Shown here: positions 54,530 through 64,000 of the stretch, piece by piece
Layout of the letters: each line of letters opens with the position of its first letter
How positions within the stretch are numbered: position 1 is the stretch's first letter
Assembly: GCF_019649055.1 (NCBI RefSeq)
Contig: NW_026570277.1
Span: forward strand, 1-64,000
Direction of reading: 5' to 3'
From: Paramacrobiotus metropolitanus
Lineage: Eukaryota; Tardigrada; Eutardigrada; Parachela; Macrobiotidae
DNA length: 64,000 nt
The notes under the pieces: model-generated
The model's database searches: none
Seen by the model: only the letters and a program-made list of their open reading frames with translations
Told to the model about the DNA's origin: nothing
Program-made: the position numbers and the translations under genes

Positions 54530-56418
54530 TCACAACAGAAAGAGTTCAATAAACTTTTCAACTCCATCCATTGTTCCTAAAACCGAAGCCGCGTTTCCCC
54601 GCTGAATCTCCAAGGACAGTCGCTGCCGGAGAAACTCATGGGAGCGAGCCTCTCCGGTTTGATTATATAAACGTTTCCCGATTTCCTTGATAATGGCCGT
54701 AGCTGACGGTCCCCATGGGCCCATTGTTTCGAAAGCAATGGCTGCGAAAATGTATCGCCCAATCAGATACGAGTACAAATTAGTTTTCCTTTCTTCTGCT
54801 TGTAACGCGGCCGATCCGGCAGTCGAGGATGTGGACCTGATATGGGAAGCAGCGACCGTGTCGACACAAGTGACATCCCACGCCAGGCACATGCCCCTCT
54901 GCCAAGCAAACGTAGTACAGCCGTCTGGGCGTCGTTCGCTCGTGTGGGAGGTGCCGCGCGGTTCTAGTTTAGAGGGGAAGCCGGCTGAAACGAGGGCGCG
55001 GCATACAATGTTATTGAGCCCACCATGGCGTGGGAGCCTGCCGGCGGAGAATGTGCAGGATAGGCCGTGGTGTGCATATTTGTCAACTGGCTTGTGACAC
55101 TTCGTACAGTCATGTGGCTCACAGATAACTGCGCCAAGACGGAGCCCAACCGAAATCTTCAGCGTGTCATCGTCGAGTAAATTCCCAATGTGAGCGGAGG
55201 GCAGCGCGTTCAGCCAAATGCCTGCTTCCGGCCGTGACTGGGCAAGTAAGCGCGCTTTATTAATTTCATCGTCGCGGTACACATCCAGCAAGATAGACAA
55301 AGATACGTTGCATAGCGGTAAATCCCAGGTTTTCTGCAATTTCCGGAAGTTAGATTCGGGCAGTTCTACTTGACGAGCGTTTAGCTTCCACAGGTTTAGA
55401 GCCTCCGTGACGTTCACAGCCGGCCGTGCGGGTAGCAGACGGGATACCAAGTCAGATACGGAGTGAATCGAAGCCAAAAAGGCGGGAAGAGCTAATTCCT
55501 CCGAACGACGTATTCCGATACCTCCTCTGCTGACCGGGAGACTGGCTTGTCGCCAACTAGGGTAATCATCAAGATTGGTCCGGACGTTGCACAGCTGCTG
55601 GAAACAGGAGCGTAGCGTTTCGTCTACCTGGTACAGCTGCTGCGGATACCTCCACGCGTTGCAACATCTCAGCATGTAAATAATCTTAGGCGCGCCGAGG
55701 CAATGTCTCAGGAGGTACAACGCTTGGTGGCGCGGGAGAAGCTGCATTCGCTCACAAACCGAAAAAAGTGTCGTTGCTTTTTCAGCAAACATCGGGGCGA
55801 TTGCATCGTCCAATACTGGTGCTCCAAGAAGTGTCAGGTTAACGCTTGACATGACACGCAGCTGCGGATACCGTGTGAGAAAGCTGTCCACTGCTTCTTG
55901 CTGGATACTTTCAGGTCCGCCTGTAACATATAGTTCACATTTTCCGACGTTTATATCCAGGCCGATTGCTTTGGCGCCTTCGATAACCCGTGTAAAATTT
56001 TCCAATACGCTCAAGGGAGGCCCGCCCATAGTCCCATCGTCGAGATACCAAGCATTTAGCTCGGTAGTGAGGGTGGCAATTACAGCTTGCAGGGCTATAC
56101 AAAACAGTAATGGACCCAGTGGATCTCCCTGCTGTACTCCAGATTCTGACGACAGAATGTAATCGTCGAGAAACAGTGACGAATGGTGGCCGTAAGTTGA
56201 CAGGAAAAAGGGATAGTATTCTGGGAAATGCAGTTTCACAGCATTAAGAACCACTTCGCGAGAAACTGTGTTAAATGCATTCCTAAAATCCACTTTGATA
56301 ACGGCTTTTATGCTGTCCGGCGACGCGTCAAGAAAGCATCTGGTACCGTGGACTATGGCCTCAGCTCCACCGCGCACGTTGAAACCAAGCTGCACACTCC
56401 ACCGCGCACGTTGAAACC
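54530..56418 (-). mobile_element. 5'-truncated LINE with long intact RT plus endonuclease frame
   Basis: One open minus frame of about 620 codons. Reverse transcriptase: motif A KVDFRNAFNTV, motif B GVQQGDPLGPLLF, motif C AWYLDDGTMGG, then LDINVGKCELYV. A cysteine-histidine cluster follows (CTKCHKP...HHGLSC). The C-terminal part has RPDG...LAWDVTCVD...AEERK, resembling the PD-(D/E)XK restriction-like endonuclease of R2/R4/Hero-type elements. Order RT, CCHC, endonuclease matches R2-type LINEs. YLDD in place of the common ADD is typical of this branch. The 5' end is cut in the fingers domain (LGFNVRGGAEA). A piece of the same family lies at 12.7 kb. The intact frame suggests recent activity in the genome. 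Confidence 0.85.
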
Positions 56419-56419
56419 A
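56365..56419. repeat. Direct repeat, 23 bp at 32-bp spacing
   Basis: CTCCACCGCGCACGTTGAAA plus CCA occurs at 56365-56387 and 56397-56419. It duplicates the codons for FNVRGG at the truncated 5' end of the LINE, consistent with template slippage during target-primed integration. Confidence 0.8.
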
Positions 56420-56472
56420 TTTTGCTGCATGTTAGCGTATTCCGCCTGAATACGCTAACATGCAGCAAAATG
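56418..56472. repeat. Perfect 25-bp stem, 5-nt loop hairpin
   Basis: The arms cattttgctgcatgttagcg...(56418-56442) and 56448-56472 are exact reverse complements around cgcct. The hairpin abuts the truncated LINE 5' end and the direct repeat there. It is probably a junction product of integration or repair, such as snap-back synthesis. Confidence 0.9.
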
Positions 56473-56907
56473 ACGATAACTCTTAGCTAGAAAATATTAC
56501 GAGTTAGGAGTACAGTGAAATTTCTAAAGGGCAAATTAAAGTAGTAATAATAATAAAGCAACCGCTGCACAAAACTAAATCCCTTTGCTACGGAAGTTAC
56601 TCGTAGCAGCTGCGGAAGCAGTATAAAGGCAAACATACGGTTATACCGAAAAAATACTCGTCATGATCATTATGGGATGTTGTACCTTACTCGCAGATGA
56701 ATTTTACTGCAGGAAGCACGGTTTTCCGATCGAGGGGACCAGCGAGTTGGGAAGCACGCGGATCGTGCGTTCACTTCCGCCCGGGTAATGGCCTGCTTGA
56801 ACAAGCTTCGAGCACGTACAACGTACCCGTTGCTGATTGGGTACTACGATAGATGACGAAACGAATACCTGGCTTGTACTGAGCGAACGTTCTCGTGGCC
56901 GTGAATG

Positions 56908-57183
56908 ATGTGCTCCCACGGCTGTCACAGCGGTATAATTCCTGGCGTTAACGAACACCCGGAAGCTGCCTATACGGTTAACATGAAATTAAGAGACAGC
57001 TAAAGTTTACAGTTCTATACCTGATTGAGTAATTTTAAGGGTCAGTAGAGATGCTTGATGCGAGTATAAAGTCAAGCAACTTTATCAACTGACATAAATA
57101 AACCGAAATGTTAGCCGTATAGCCGCTTCCGGGTGATCGTTAACGCCAGGAATTATATCGCTGTGACAGCCGTGGGTACACAT
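56908..57183. repeat. Foldback with about 76-bp arms
   Basis: Arms 56908-56984 and 57108-57183 are about 90 percent complementary (ggctgtcacagcg(g/a)tataattcctgg is shared), with 123 bases between. Just outside, gtttgtacgtatgttcgag is repeated directly at 57194 and about 57230. This looks like a foldback transposon or an inverted segmental copy. Confidence 0.75.
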
Positions 57184-57259
57184 GAGATGACGGGTTTGTA
57201 CGTATGTTCGAGCCCGGAATCCTTATAAGTTTGTACGTATGTTCGAGCTGTAAGAACTT

Positions 57260-58465
57260 CCATTCCGATTGATTTGTCACGGTGCGTTTATTACGTTGGA
57301 CATATCTGTAATGTTACATACAATCTACAAAAGAATGGAAATACACAAATGTACAAATAGATTGGTAGACTTACCTTCGCGTTAGAAAAAATTGTATAAT
57401 ATACCGGTTCTAATTTGTAGTAGCATTTATCATCTGAATTTACGAGTAAGATAAAATGAAACGTCATGTTGTGTACGTATCTGGAAAAACTAAATCTGTT
57501 TGTTTGTTTACGTATTCTTCAGCACTGGGTGTGTGTTACTTAGCAGTGCGTTTCGGCTTCAAAAGGCCCATGCGCATGTAAACTGAAAAATTTTAATGAA
57601 GAGATTGTGTGACGGAAATCTGATGGTTATCGCGGAAAAAGGCAAGGATTTGTCGGTTGTTTTTATTGAAAATAGGGAGTACAACCGTGCAAATGCCACA
57701 AATAAGGCTCGCAAATTCACTCGATAATCGCGGAACATTACGATTTTTCTACTTTATGTCAGATTAAATAATAATAATGCAGCAATTTCCTTAGAAATAC
57801 AAACTAATTTTGCGTGGATAGTGAACTATAAAAATTAATGTTTTGCATGCGCAGAGAAGTGACCACTTTTCAAATAGGCAGATAAAGGCATTACGCTGCC
57901 ATGTAAATTGTAATGCAAGCTGAAAAACATTGCGACCGTGTAAATTGATAACTTCCGCTGTTGAAGATTATAAAAAAATTTATTTGAAATTTGTAAGCAG
58001 CGGATAATATCTGTATATTAAATAACGAATGACATTCAGTGCAAATTATTATTGTCGTTCCACAGATAATACTGTGTCATGCGTTTCTAATAATTTCTGT
58101 TGTGCTTTGTCAGCCAAAACTGCGTTGCAACGGAATGACTTTAGTCTGGGTGGCCGTAAAGCCGGTAAAGGCGTAGATGATCGTGAAACACGAAACCCAT
58201 TAAAGCGCAGCGGCACTTCTGTTATACTGGAGCGTTGCCCTTTTGTGTGCTTCCGGAGTTTGACGCACGCACCGCATAAAAAAACCTCTTCAAGATATCA
58301 CAGTAATTGCATGTGCCAATACCAATAGCAAGATATCCAATTACCGGTCCCGCCGTCCACAAACTTTCCGATAAAAGTGCGTTCCAGCTGTATTGCCGTA
58401 GCTGTTCGTTTCATAGGCAATGCAAATATGCGATATCATGGAGACTTTTTCAGGTTATCCGTGCG
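57260..58465. other. Intergenic, no supported gene
   Basis: Mostly AT-rich. A 99-codon plus frame at 58029-58328 is Cys/Arg-rich without splice or domain support. Confidence 0.35.
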
Positions 58466-58843
58466 TCAGTCTCCGGACGCACGCAAACAGGTCTGGTTTA
58501 TCTTTAATTTCTTTTTCAAGCAATAGTCAATATCGGCATCGTTTCTCCGTGTTACAAACCGGTTATCTATAGGGAAAGTAAACGCTCTACAACATCTTGC
58601 TTTTAACATCTGCAACGACGGAACACAGCAATAGTAGCAGTAGGACAGCCCTGCATTCTTCCGTACTAACACAGCGAACGAGGAATTCACCGATAGTTTT
58701 TTTGCAAATTTGGATGAGAACGGAAAATCGGAAACCATGTGAATGCGAGTGGCCGTTGGCGCCACTATATACTCGCTGGGGAGTTCATAATATGCCAGCA
58801 TTTTTTGCGGCCGTACACGTATGCATCGATTATCAAATTTCAC
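58466..58843 (-). CDS. Possible exon of a SET/MYND-like gene
   Basis: The 125-codon minus frame includes FAKKLSVNSSFAVLVRKN then AGLSYCYYCCVPSLQML, with CCRAFTF after it. The spacing loosely resembles the N-terminus of SMYD proteins, where a short beta strand leads into the first C-x2-C of a MYND zinc finger. The remaining MYND cysteines and the SET domain were not found, and the frame loses quality after PIDNRF. This may be a remnant or an exon of an unrelated gene. Confidence 0.25.
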   Translation of the reverse strand: MKFDNRCIRVRPQKMLAYYELPSEYIVAPTATRIHMVSDFPFSSKFAKKLSVNSSFAVLVRKNAGLSYCYYCCVPSLQMLKARCCRAFTFPIDNRFVTRRNDADIDYCLKKKLKINQTCLRASGD

Positions 58844-59087
58844 TGCCGAAAATTCTGAATTTTAAAAAAACAAAAAAGGTACGCGCAAAGCGCAGAAAAG
58901 CTTAATTGGGCACGACTGCAAATATACGTTAAAAAAATGCTGACAGTAAGCGCAAAAAGGGTGCTTTTGTATCACATTAAATGGCTGCATATCAGTGCAG
59001 AATCAGCTCACTTGATTGCACGGTTAACGTTTAACGAAATTCGCCGAATTCCAGCAACTGTTTCACCGTGATCACAGCATACTAATG

Positions 59088-60166
59088 TTACACTGGTGTT
59101 TCTTTCATGTTGTCGAACGGGAAACTTCTGAGTAACAACGGTAGTTTGACTGGTGCGTGCTGACCATTCTGTTTGTTAACTGAGTCCGACCGGAGAACGC
59201 ACCGTCGTTTTTTCAGTCTACTCGTTCGCGGACTGTGCAAGGAATTCGGATCAGTTGGTACGGACTCTCCCGACCGATCATTATCCAGGCGTAGTTCTTT
59301 CGTTCGCGTTAAAAACATTTTTACCCTCTCCAGCATATCTATGTCGTCTTTGCCAGGAATGACAGCCGCAATGATATCTGTAGCGGAGGAATTGTTCTCG
59401 ATTTTCTCCAACAGCTTTTGCATGGTCTCGTCCTGGATAAGATAACTGTGCGCGCCGTGCACGGTAATCTCTTGCAGAACACACTTGTTACATGCGGAAT
59501 GCTTTCGTCGGAAGAATTTAGCGATTTGCCAGCACGCTTGCTGTTGGTCGTGGTTGAAGATTCCGCGACCGTACGCCGATCCTTTAAACAGCAGTTGTTC
59601 GGGTAGACTATATTCCAACAGCTCGTACAGCGTTGTCAAAAATTTCAACATATCAGTTGGCAGCGATAATTCTGTGGTTTCCGGAGCGTTCCGGTCTTGT
59701 ACACCGAATGGCCTCAACAGGGGAATAGTAAACGTATTTGTGCCGTTTTTGGTTAGTAGAATATTGGCCAGATTCACACAACGGCTCGCCAAGGCATTCG
59801 GAGCGCTTGTGCGCAAATTATTCATCAGCTTAAAATGTCCAGGACACAGAAGAAAATCCTCCTCTTCCTGTGTTACCGGGACTTCCGCTAACAGCTGCAA
59901 AATGCACTGAGCTATCCAATCGGCTTCTGTCCATTCGTTTTGAGAAAGACTGAATGGGGCGATGTAAGGAATTCTTCTTTCTGTCCTTTGCGACGGTGTC
60001 GTGGACAGGGCAGGTGTGCTACCAGGACAACAAGATCCCGTAGTTATAGTCGGGGAAGACGGTGCAGTTTCTGCGTTATTATTGACTGGGTTATTGGCGC
60101 CGGAATGGCACCACTTCCATTCACACAACCAACAGGGGCGATAATGCAAGTAGCGGTCCCGCAGAT
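59088..60166 (-). CDS. Unrecognised 359-residue terminal exon
   Basis: After an acceptor (gttgtacgtag) at 60167 the frame is open for 1079 bases to the stop at 59088. The first 40 residues carry CWLCEWKWC, then a Ser/Thr/Pro-rich stretch. Residues 90-280 are helical and leucine-rich (ADWIAQCILQLLAEVPVTQE, LKFLTTLYELLEYSLPEQLL, FNHDQQQACWQIAKFFRRK). The tail is basic (SRLKKRRCV), like a nuclear localisation signal. No ATG precedes the frame, and phase requires a 5' exon, not found. The helical region is well formed, so a real gene is likely, function unknown. Confidence 0.55.
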
Positions 60167-60179
60167 CTACGTACAACGA

Positions 60180-61605
60180 AACAGGTTAATTTTAATTGGT
60201 TCTGATAGTATGAGGAAAATACATTTTGCTATAAGAATTATTTCTGGATTCAAACAATGAACATTTTACAACAATGGGCGGTTACTCCCACTGTGCAAGC
60301 TCAATGGGCGAGCCGTCACAAGCGTTACGCAAAACCTTTCGTTTCCGCAATGCTAACGGAAAATCTGGAGTGAAGGTTTGAAATGTAGTACTACTGTATG
60401 AACTTCAACGTGCTGGTGACATTTTTAGTTTCACCGCGTTTTCCTCAGTATTTATTTCAGGCTGGGTCATTATTGTTTCGTAATGGTACACGATGGTGTC
60501 TTTGTTTTGGAGTGGGTTTACAAATCGCGGAGGGTCACCAGTTGATGTAAAATTAGGATAACAAGAAATGGATGCTGCAGTGCAGCATTATACTTAAGGA
60601 CCATGAAGGAAGCAGAACTTTTTGTTGTATTCAGCGGTCTTATCTTCCCTGTCCTGGCTTAAGCGGAGTTACTACTCGTTTGCACCCCTTTTGCTAGAAA
60701 AAAAGCCATGAAGGGCTCGTAAACAGTTCCATAGTGTACGTTACTGCTTTCAATGCTAAGAACATTGAACTACACTGATTTAAACTCAAAATGTGCGCGC
60801 TATAACCGGCTGTTGTGCTATCACCGGAAAAAGTTTAAAAAGTCAAACGCGTCAAATAACTCAGCTATCGACTCGAACTTTATGAAACTTTCCCATATGG
60901 TAAAACCACATATGAAGGACATTCTGAACCAATATCATGATGTACTCTTAAAAAACAAAGGTGCAGCGAATTTTCAAATATTTTAAACTCGTATAACTCG
61001 GTGAATTTACTTCGGATGACCTTTATTTTGGTTCAGAATGTGTACAGGAATTTACTCCATAAGATGGAGGTGTCAAACTTAAAACAGGAGGAAAAGCTGA
61101 GTTATTTGATCCGTATTTGTAACTTTGAGAAATTCAACTTTTTGTGTTGGGCCAGATAGGCCGGAGAGCAACTTATTCTTGGTGCGACTGCTGCGTATCC
61201 TGTTGTGTCCTGGTCTCATCAGGTCACGTATTGTTCAGCTGAGCAGGAATGGCTTTCTGGTGCTGACTTGTGAGTCAAGCGCAAGCAGGGAATGGTGATG
61301 CACATGCTAACAAGGCAATAAATCTCATTGTTCTACCTGATCATTTATGACAGAGTGCGCGTATTCTGATTCTTATACAAACACGCCTGTCGCTTGTTAG
61401 CTTCTTGTGGCTTGTGGTCAGCAAACTTGCCGCCATCCGGAACAGAGATATTCTCCTCTACTGCGCAGTATTAAACCCTTGTTAAAGATTTCTACCCTAT
61501 GACAGTTTTTAAAATAACTGCTTGTCTACAATTTTTTCACAAAGACGTAATTCACATCAGTAGATAGAAAAATGAATTCTCTATCGATTCCTGTATAGTT
61601 TAATA
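60180..61605. other. Intergenic, no supported gene
   Basis: A minus-strand stretch near 60300-60390 (LALRKRKVLRNACDG) could be a 5' exon of the preceding gene, but its donor phase does not fit. A 77-codon plus frame at 60753-60986 lacks support. Confidence 0.35.
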
Positions 61606-61609
61606 TTGT

Positions 61610-63698
61610 CTAATTTGAGTGGAAATCCACCTTAAAATGAGACTGTAGCAGTTGAACGGTAACTGGTTGCAAAACAAAACAAGATGTAGAAAGCGAAGCA
61701 CTTCTGCATTCTAACGAGCATGGGTATGCTGATACAGTACTCGGCCGCAAAGCACTACTTTGTACACTGTAGTTTGGATTGCATCGGCGATTCGGCAGTG
61801 TGGTACTATGAAAGTATAATTGCTGACCTGAGCACGTTTTGCATTCCTCGAAATGCGACCACTTCTCAATATCTTTCCAGCAAGCGTTCATTGCAAAATG
61901 GCAGGCCGGTAAGGCTAGCAGCGAAAGGAAATCAGCGGCTGCCAGGATGTGAAACAGCAGTGAACCATGTTTTTCCGCCTGCACCAGCACTTCATCGGCA
62001 TCGGCCACCATGGAATTCAATTCGGAACTCCAGTCAAAACTAAACGCTACCATGTACACCACGAACGAGCACAACTGCAGCAGGGTGGCCATCCACATAC
62101 CCACCCGCGTCATGGTGCTCGCAATGGGCACCACGAGAAAATGCCCCACCACGTACAGCCATTCCGCGACAAACGCCAGCAAATTCTTGCCACATCCTTT
62201 CGCACGATCCGCCGGGGTCTCCGCTTTGCGACCGTACTCTTTCTTAAATAGCACCACCATGAATACGGCAATAATCACCATCTGGACAATGGTAACCAGC
62301 ACCAGACAAGCATAGTTGTACAGAAAAAGCGACGCCACATGACAGTAGCGACACATAATGTACAGTTGGTTGGCCAGCACGCCGGCGTAGTTGCACACGT
62401 TGGGCTTCAAGAGTTCTGTTAGTTCTTTCCATTCGATGTAGTCCTTCTCCGCCAGAAGCCGGTTGTTAGCGGAACACATACCCGGAAGATGGTTAACCGC
62501 CGGGAAATACTTGGCGATGGAGAAGAAGGCAAAGAAGATGATGATCCATTTCCAAAACGGCGGCGGGGTTCCCTGTGATGCCCAGGCTAATGCGGCCAAT
62601 AAAAGTTGGATGACTAACTGCGGAGCCGATTCGAATTTGATTTCATCCAGCTGGGCTTTCTGTAGGAAGAGCAGCTGGAAAGTCGGGTCGCGCTTGTACA
62701 TATACGTATCACGGAATTTTTGAGGATCCTCGCGGTGTAATTTAAAGTCCTTCATAAAGGCGAGTGACCTGCAGAAAGAAATGAAACCATGTTTCTGTGC
62801 TTATTGCGGTTGCTGTACCGAAGAGGGTCTATAAGATCACTTAATTTCGCATTTCCTCGTGGCAGCTGAAGAGCTTATCGAATTTCTTTTGGATTTCAAA
62901 AACTTTGACTTTCTCAATAACTTAAAACTGTCATTTTTATACAGCTATAAAAAAATTGCCTATTTCGCTTTTTCCTCTATTTTAGGACACTCTTTGTGTA
63001 CACGTTCCACACGGTTACGGGTCACGACCGAGTAACCGTCGACTGGGAACGCTTCTGCGTAAACTGTGGTCTGTGGTACCAAGTGCCTCATTTCGTTTTC
63101 ATTTTGTTAAATAAAGGTTTTGCGTTAATTCGAGGTTTTGCAAAACTATTATCATCAGTGCCTTAATAAACAAATAATAAATGAGTACCTCATACCTGCA
63201 GAGAATACTTAAAGGGTAAATTTCACAAAATCGCTTTACGTAGGCCTTCCTTAACCACTGCGGTAAATAATGCTCCAGACCATATTCCGGATCCAGATGC
63301 TCGCTTTCCGACGGTACCAGCGTGATGTCCGTATTAGTGATGAGGCGGTCCGTCACGCGTGACCAGTTTAGTTTGATATTCGGGGCGCCTGCCAGGGCAC
63401 TGCGGCAGAGGAAGCGGATAAACGACACCACCGACGGCAGGATCACAATCAGCGACATCACTATGCGCCACTCGAAGTGGATGCGGTACGGGTTTTTTAT
63501 CCACATGTGGTATACATCCCATACATCGAAGGCAAAATCCAGCACCATTAAACCCAGAGTGCAGATCAAAAAAGAGGTGACGAAGGTGAACAAGGAAAGG
63601 TTCAGCGGATCCGACTGCAGGCCAAGGCACCAATGTGCCATGGAAAAATTGGGAAGCAGCGGCCGGCAGATGCCCCGGATTACGTCCCCGTGAGCCAT
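61610..63698 (-). CDS. XK-related (CED-8/XKR-like) membrane protein, 553 residues
   Basis: Exon 1 (63196-63698) starts MAHGDVIRGICRPLLPNFSM and ends TGCAG before GTATGA. Exon 2 (61610-62768) begins after ttctttctgcag in phase; the intron is 427 nt. Multiple membrane helices are visible (LFTFVTSFLICTLGLMVLDF, WRIVMSLIVILPSVVSFIRF, LVLVTIVQMVIIAVFMVVLF, LLQLCSFVVYMVAFSF). The family signature FESAPQLVIQLLLAALAW lies near residue 205. XK-related proteins scramble plasma-membrane phospholipids, exposing phosphatidylserine in dying cells; CED-8 and Xkr8 are activated by caspases. No obvious caspase site is seen in the tail. The last 70 residues are low-similarity and may be lineage specific. Confidence 0.85.
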
Positions 63699-64000
63699 CA
63701 GAGAAAGAAAGGGAAAGAGACCACTTTAAAAAAAATGTAATAGACAATAAAACGTTATCTGTGTTTTTCATGTGCATTGTGCGCGCGCATGATGATGAGT
63801 ATCACATAAAAGCATTTTTTATGCGCTAACAAGAGAAGTTGACTATAACGTGCGATGCTGATAAAATAGCCCACCTTTTTCGGAAAAAAACTAGAGATTA
63901 CCAGTGGTATTCGTAGTTTAATATTGCGCACTCGGTGTATAAAAGACGTCAGTTGTATGATAAAAGTACTTGTCGGCTGTGTGACTAATATGTATAAACC

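Noticed and set aside
61720-62315. Plus-strand frames of about 100 codons
   Set aside because: They lie antisense to the XK-related exon and have no independent support.
1-64000. tRNA and rRNA genes
   Set aside because: Scanning by eye for B-box-like GTTCGANNC with a foldable cloverleaf gave no convincing case. A covariance-model search would be decisive.

Overview
The window is animal nuclear DNA, not bacterial. Genes are split by GT-AG introns, mostly 80-800 bases, with exons on both strands. Several encode metazoan families: ninjurin, an XK-related scramblase, a mitochondrial acyl-CoA dehydrogenase, a CBP/p300-type TAZ zinc finger, rhodopsin-class receptors and MS4A-like four-pass proteins. 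Between them lie non-LTR retrotransposon remnants, hAT- and Tc1-like elements and foldbacks. Compact genes, moderate GC and many unrecognised reading frames suggest a small-genome invertebrate such as a tardigrade; that placement is an inference. I assembled the exon models by hand from splice signals and reading-frame continuity.

Layout. 0-1.3 kb: broken receptor gene (minus). 1.3-5 kb: decayed repeats and a hAT-like element. 5.1-8.4 kb: a three-exon gene with weak resemblance to receptor ligand-binding domains, then unrecognised frames (minus). 9.7-16.4 kb: transposon territory (truncated LINE, MITE, hAT transposase end, tandem repeat, and a 1.6-kb element bounded by CG-rich hairpins). 16.5-19.5 kb: MS4A-like fragment, a small secreted-peptide gene with its own core promoter, and an unrecognised multi-exon gene. 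20-23.9 kb: hairpins and a second MS4A-like gene split by an ORF1-only LINE insertion with an 11-bp target duplication. 24.6-27.1 kb: receptor remnant and a large 78/81-bp minisatellite that is open in several frames on both strands.

28.2-34.3 kb: two tandem paralogues, each an N-terminal protein kinase fused to a C-terminal Kelch-type region. 34.9-39.1 kb: decayed copy of the end of the acyl-CoA dehydrogenase gene, a perfect hAT MITE, and a third kinase gene with an altered DFG motif and a 17-bp duplication that breaks its frame. 40.4-45.4 kb: complete seven-exon short/branched-chain acyl-CoA dehydrogenase gene with a 38-nt exon. 46.7-50.7 kb: Tc1-like element, cysteine-rich exon, small two-exon gene, foldback. 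51.4-54 kb: ninjurin, and a 108-residue protein that is almost only a TAZ domain. 54.5-57.2 kb: R2-like LINE with a 5' foldback, then another foldback. 58.5-60.2 kb: unrecognised exons. 61.6-63.7 kb: two-exon XK-related gene.

As in most animal genomes, the genes form no operon and no shared pathway is evident. The clearest local relationship is the kinase cluster. Ninjurin (plasma-membrane rupture) and XK-related (lipid scrambling) are both cell-death membrane families, but their proximity may be chance.
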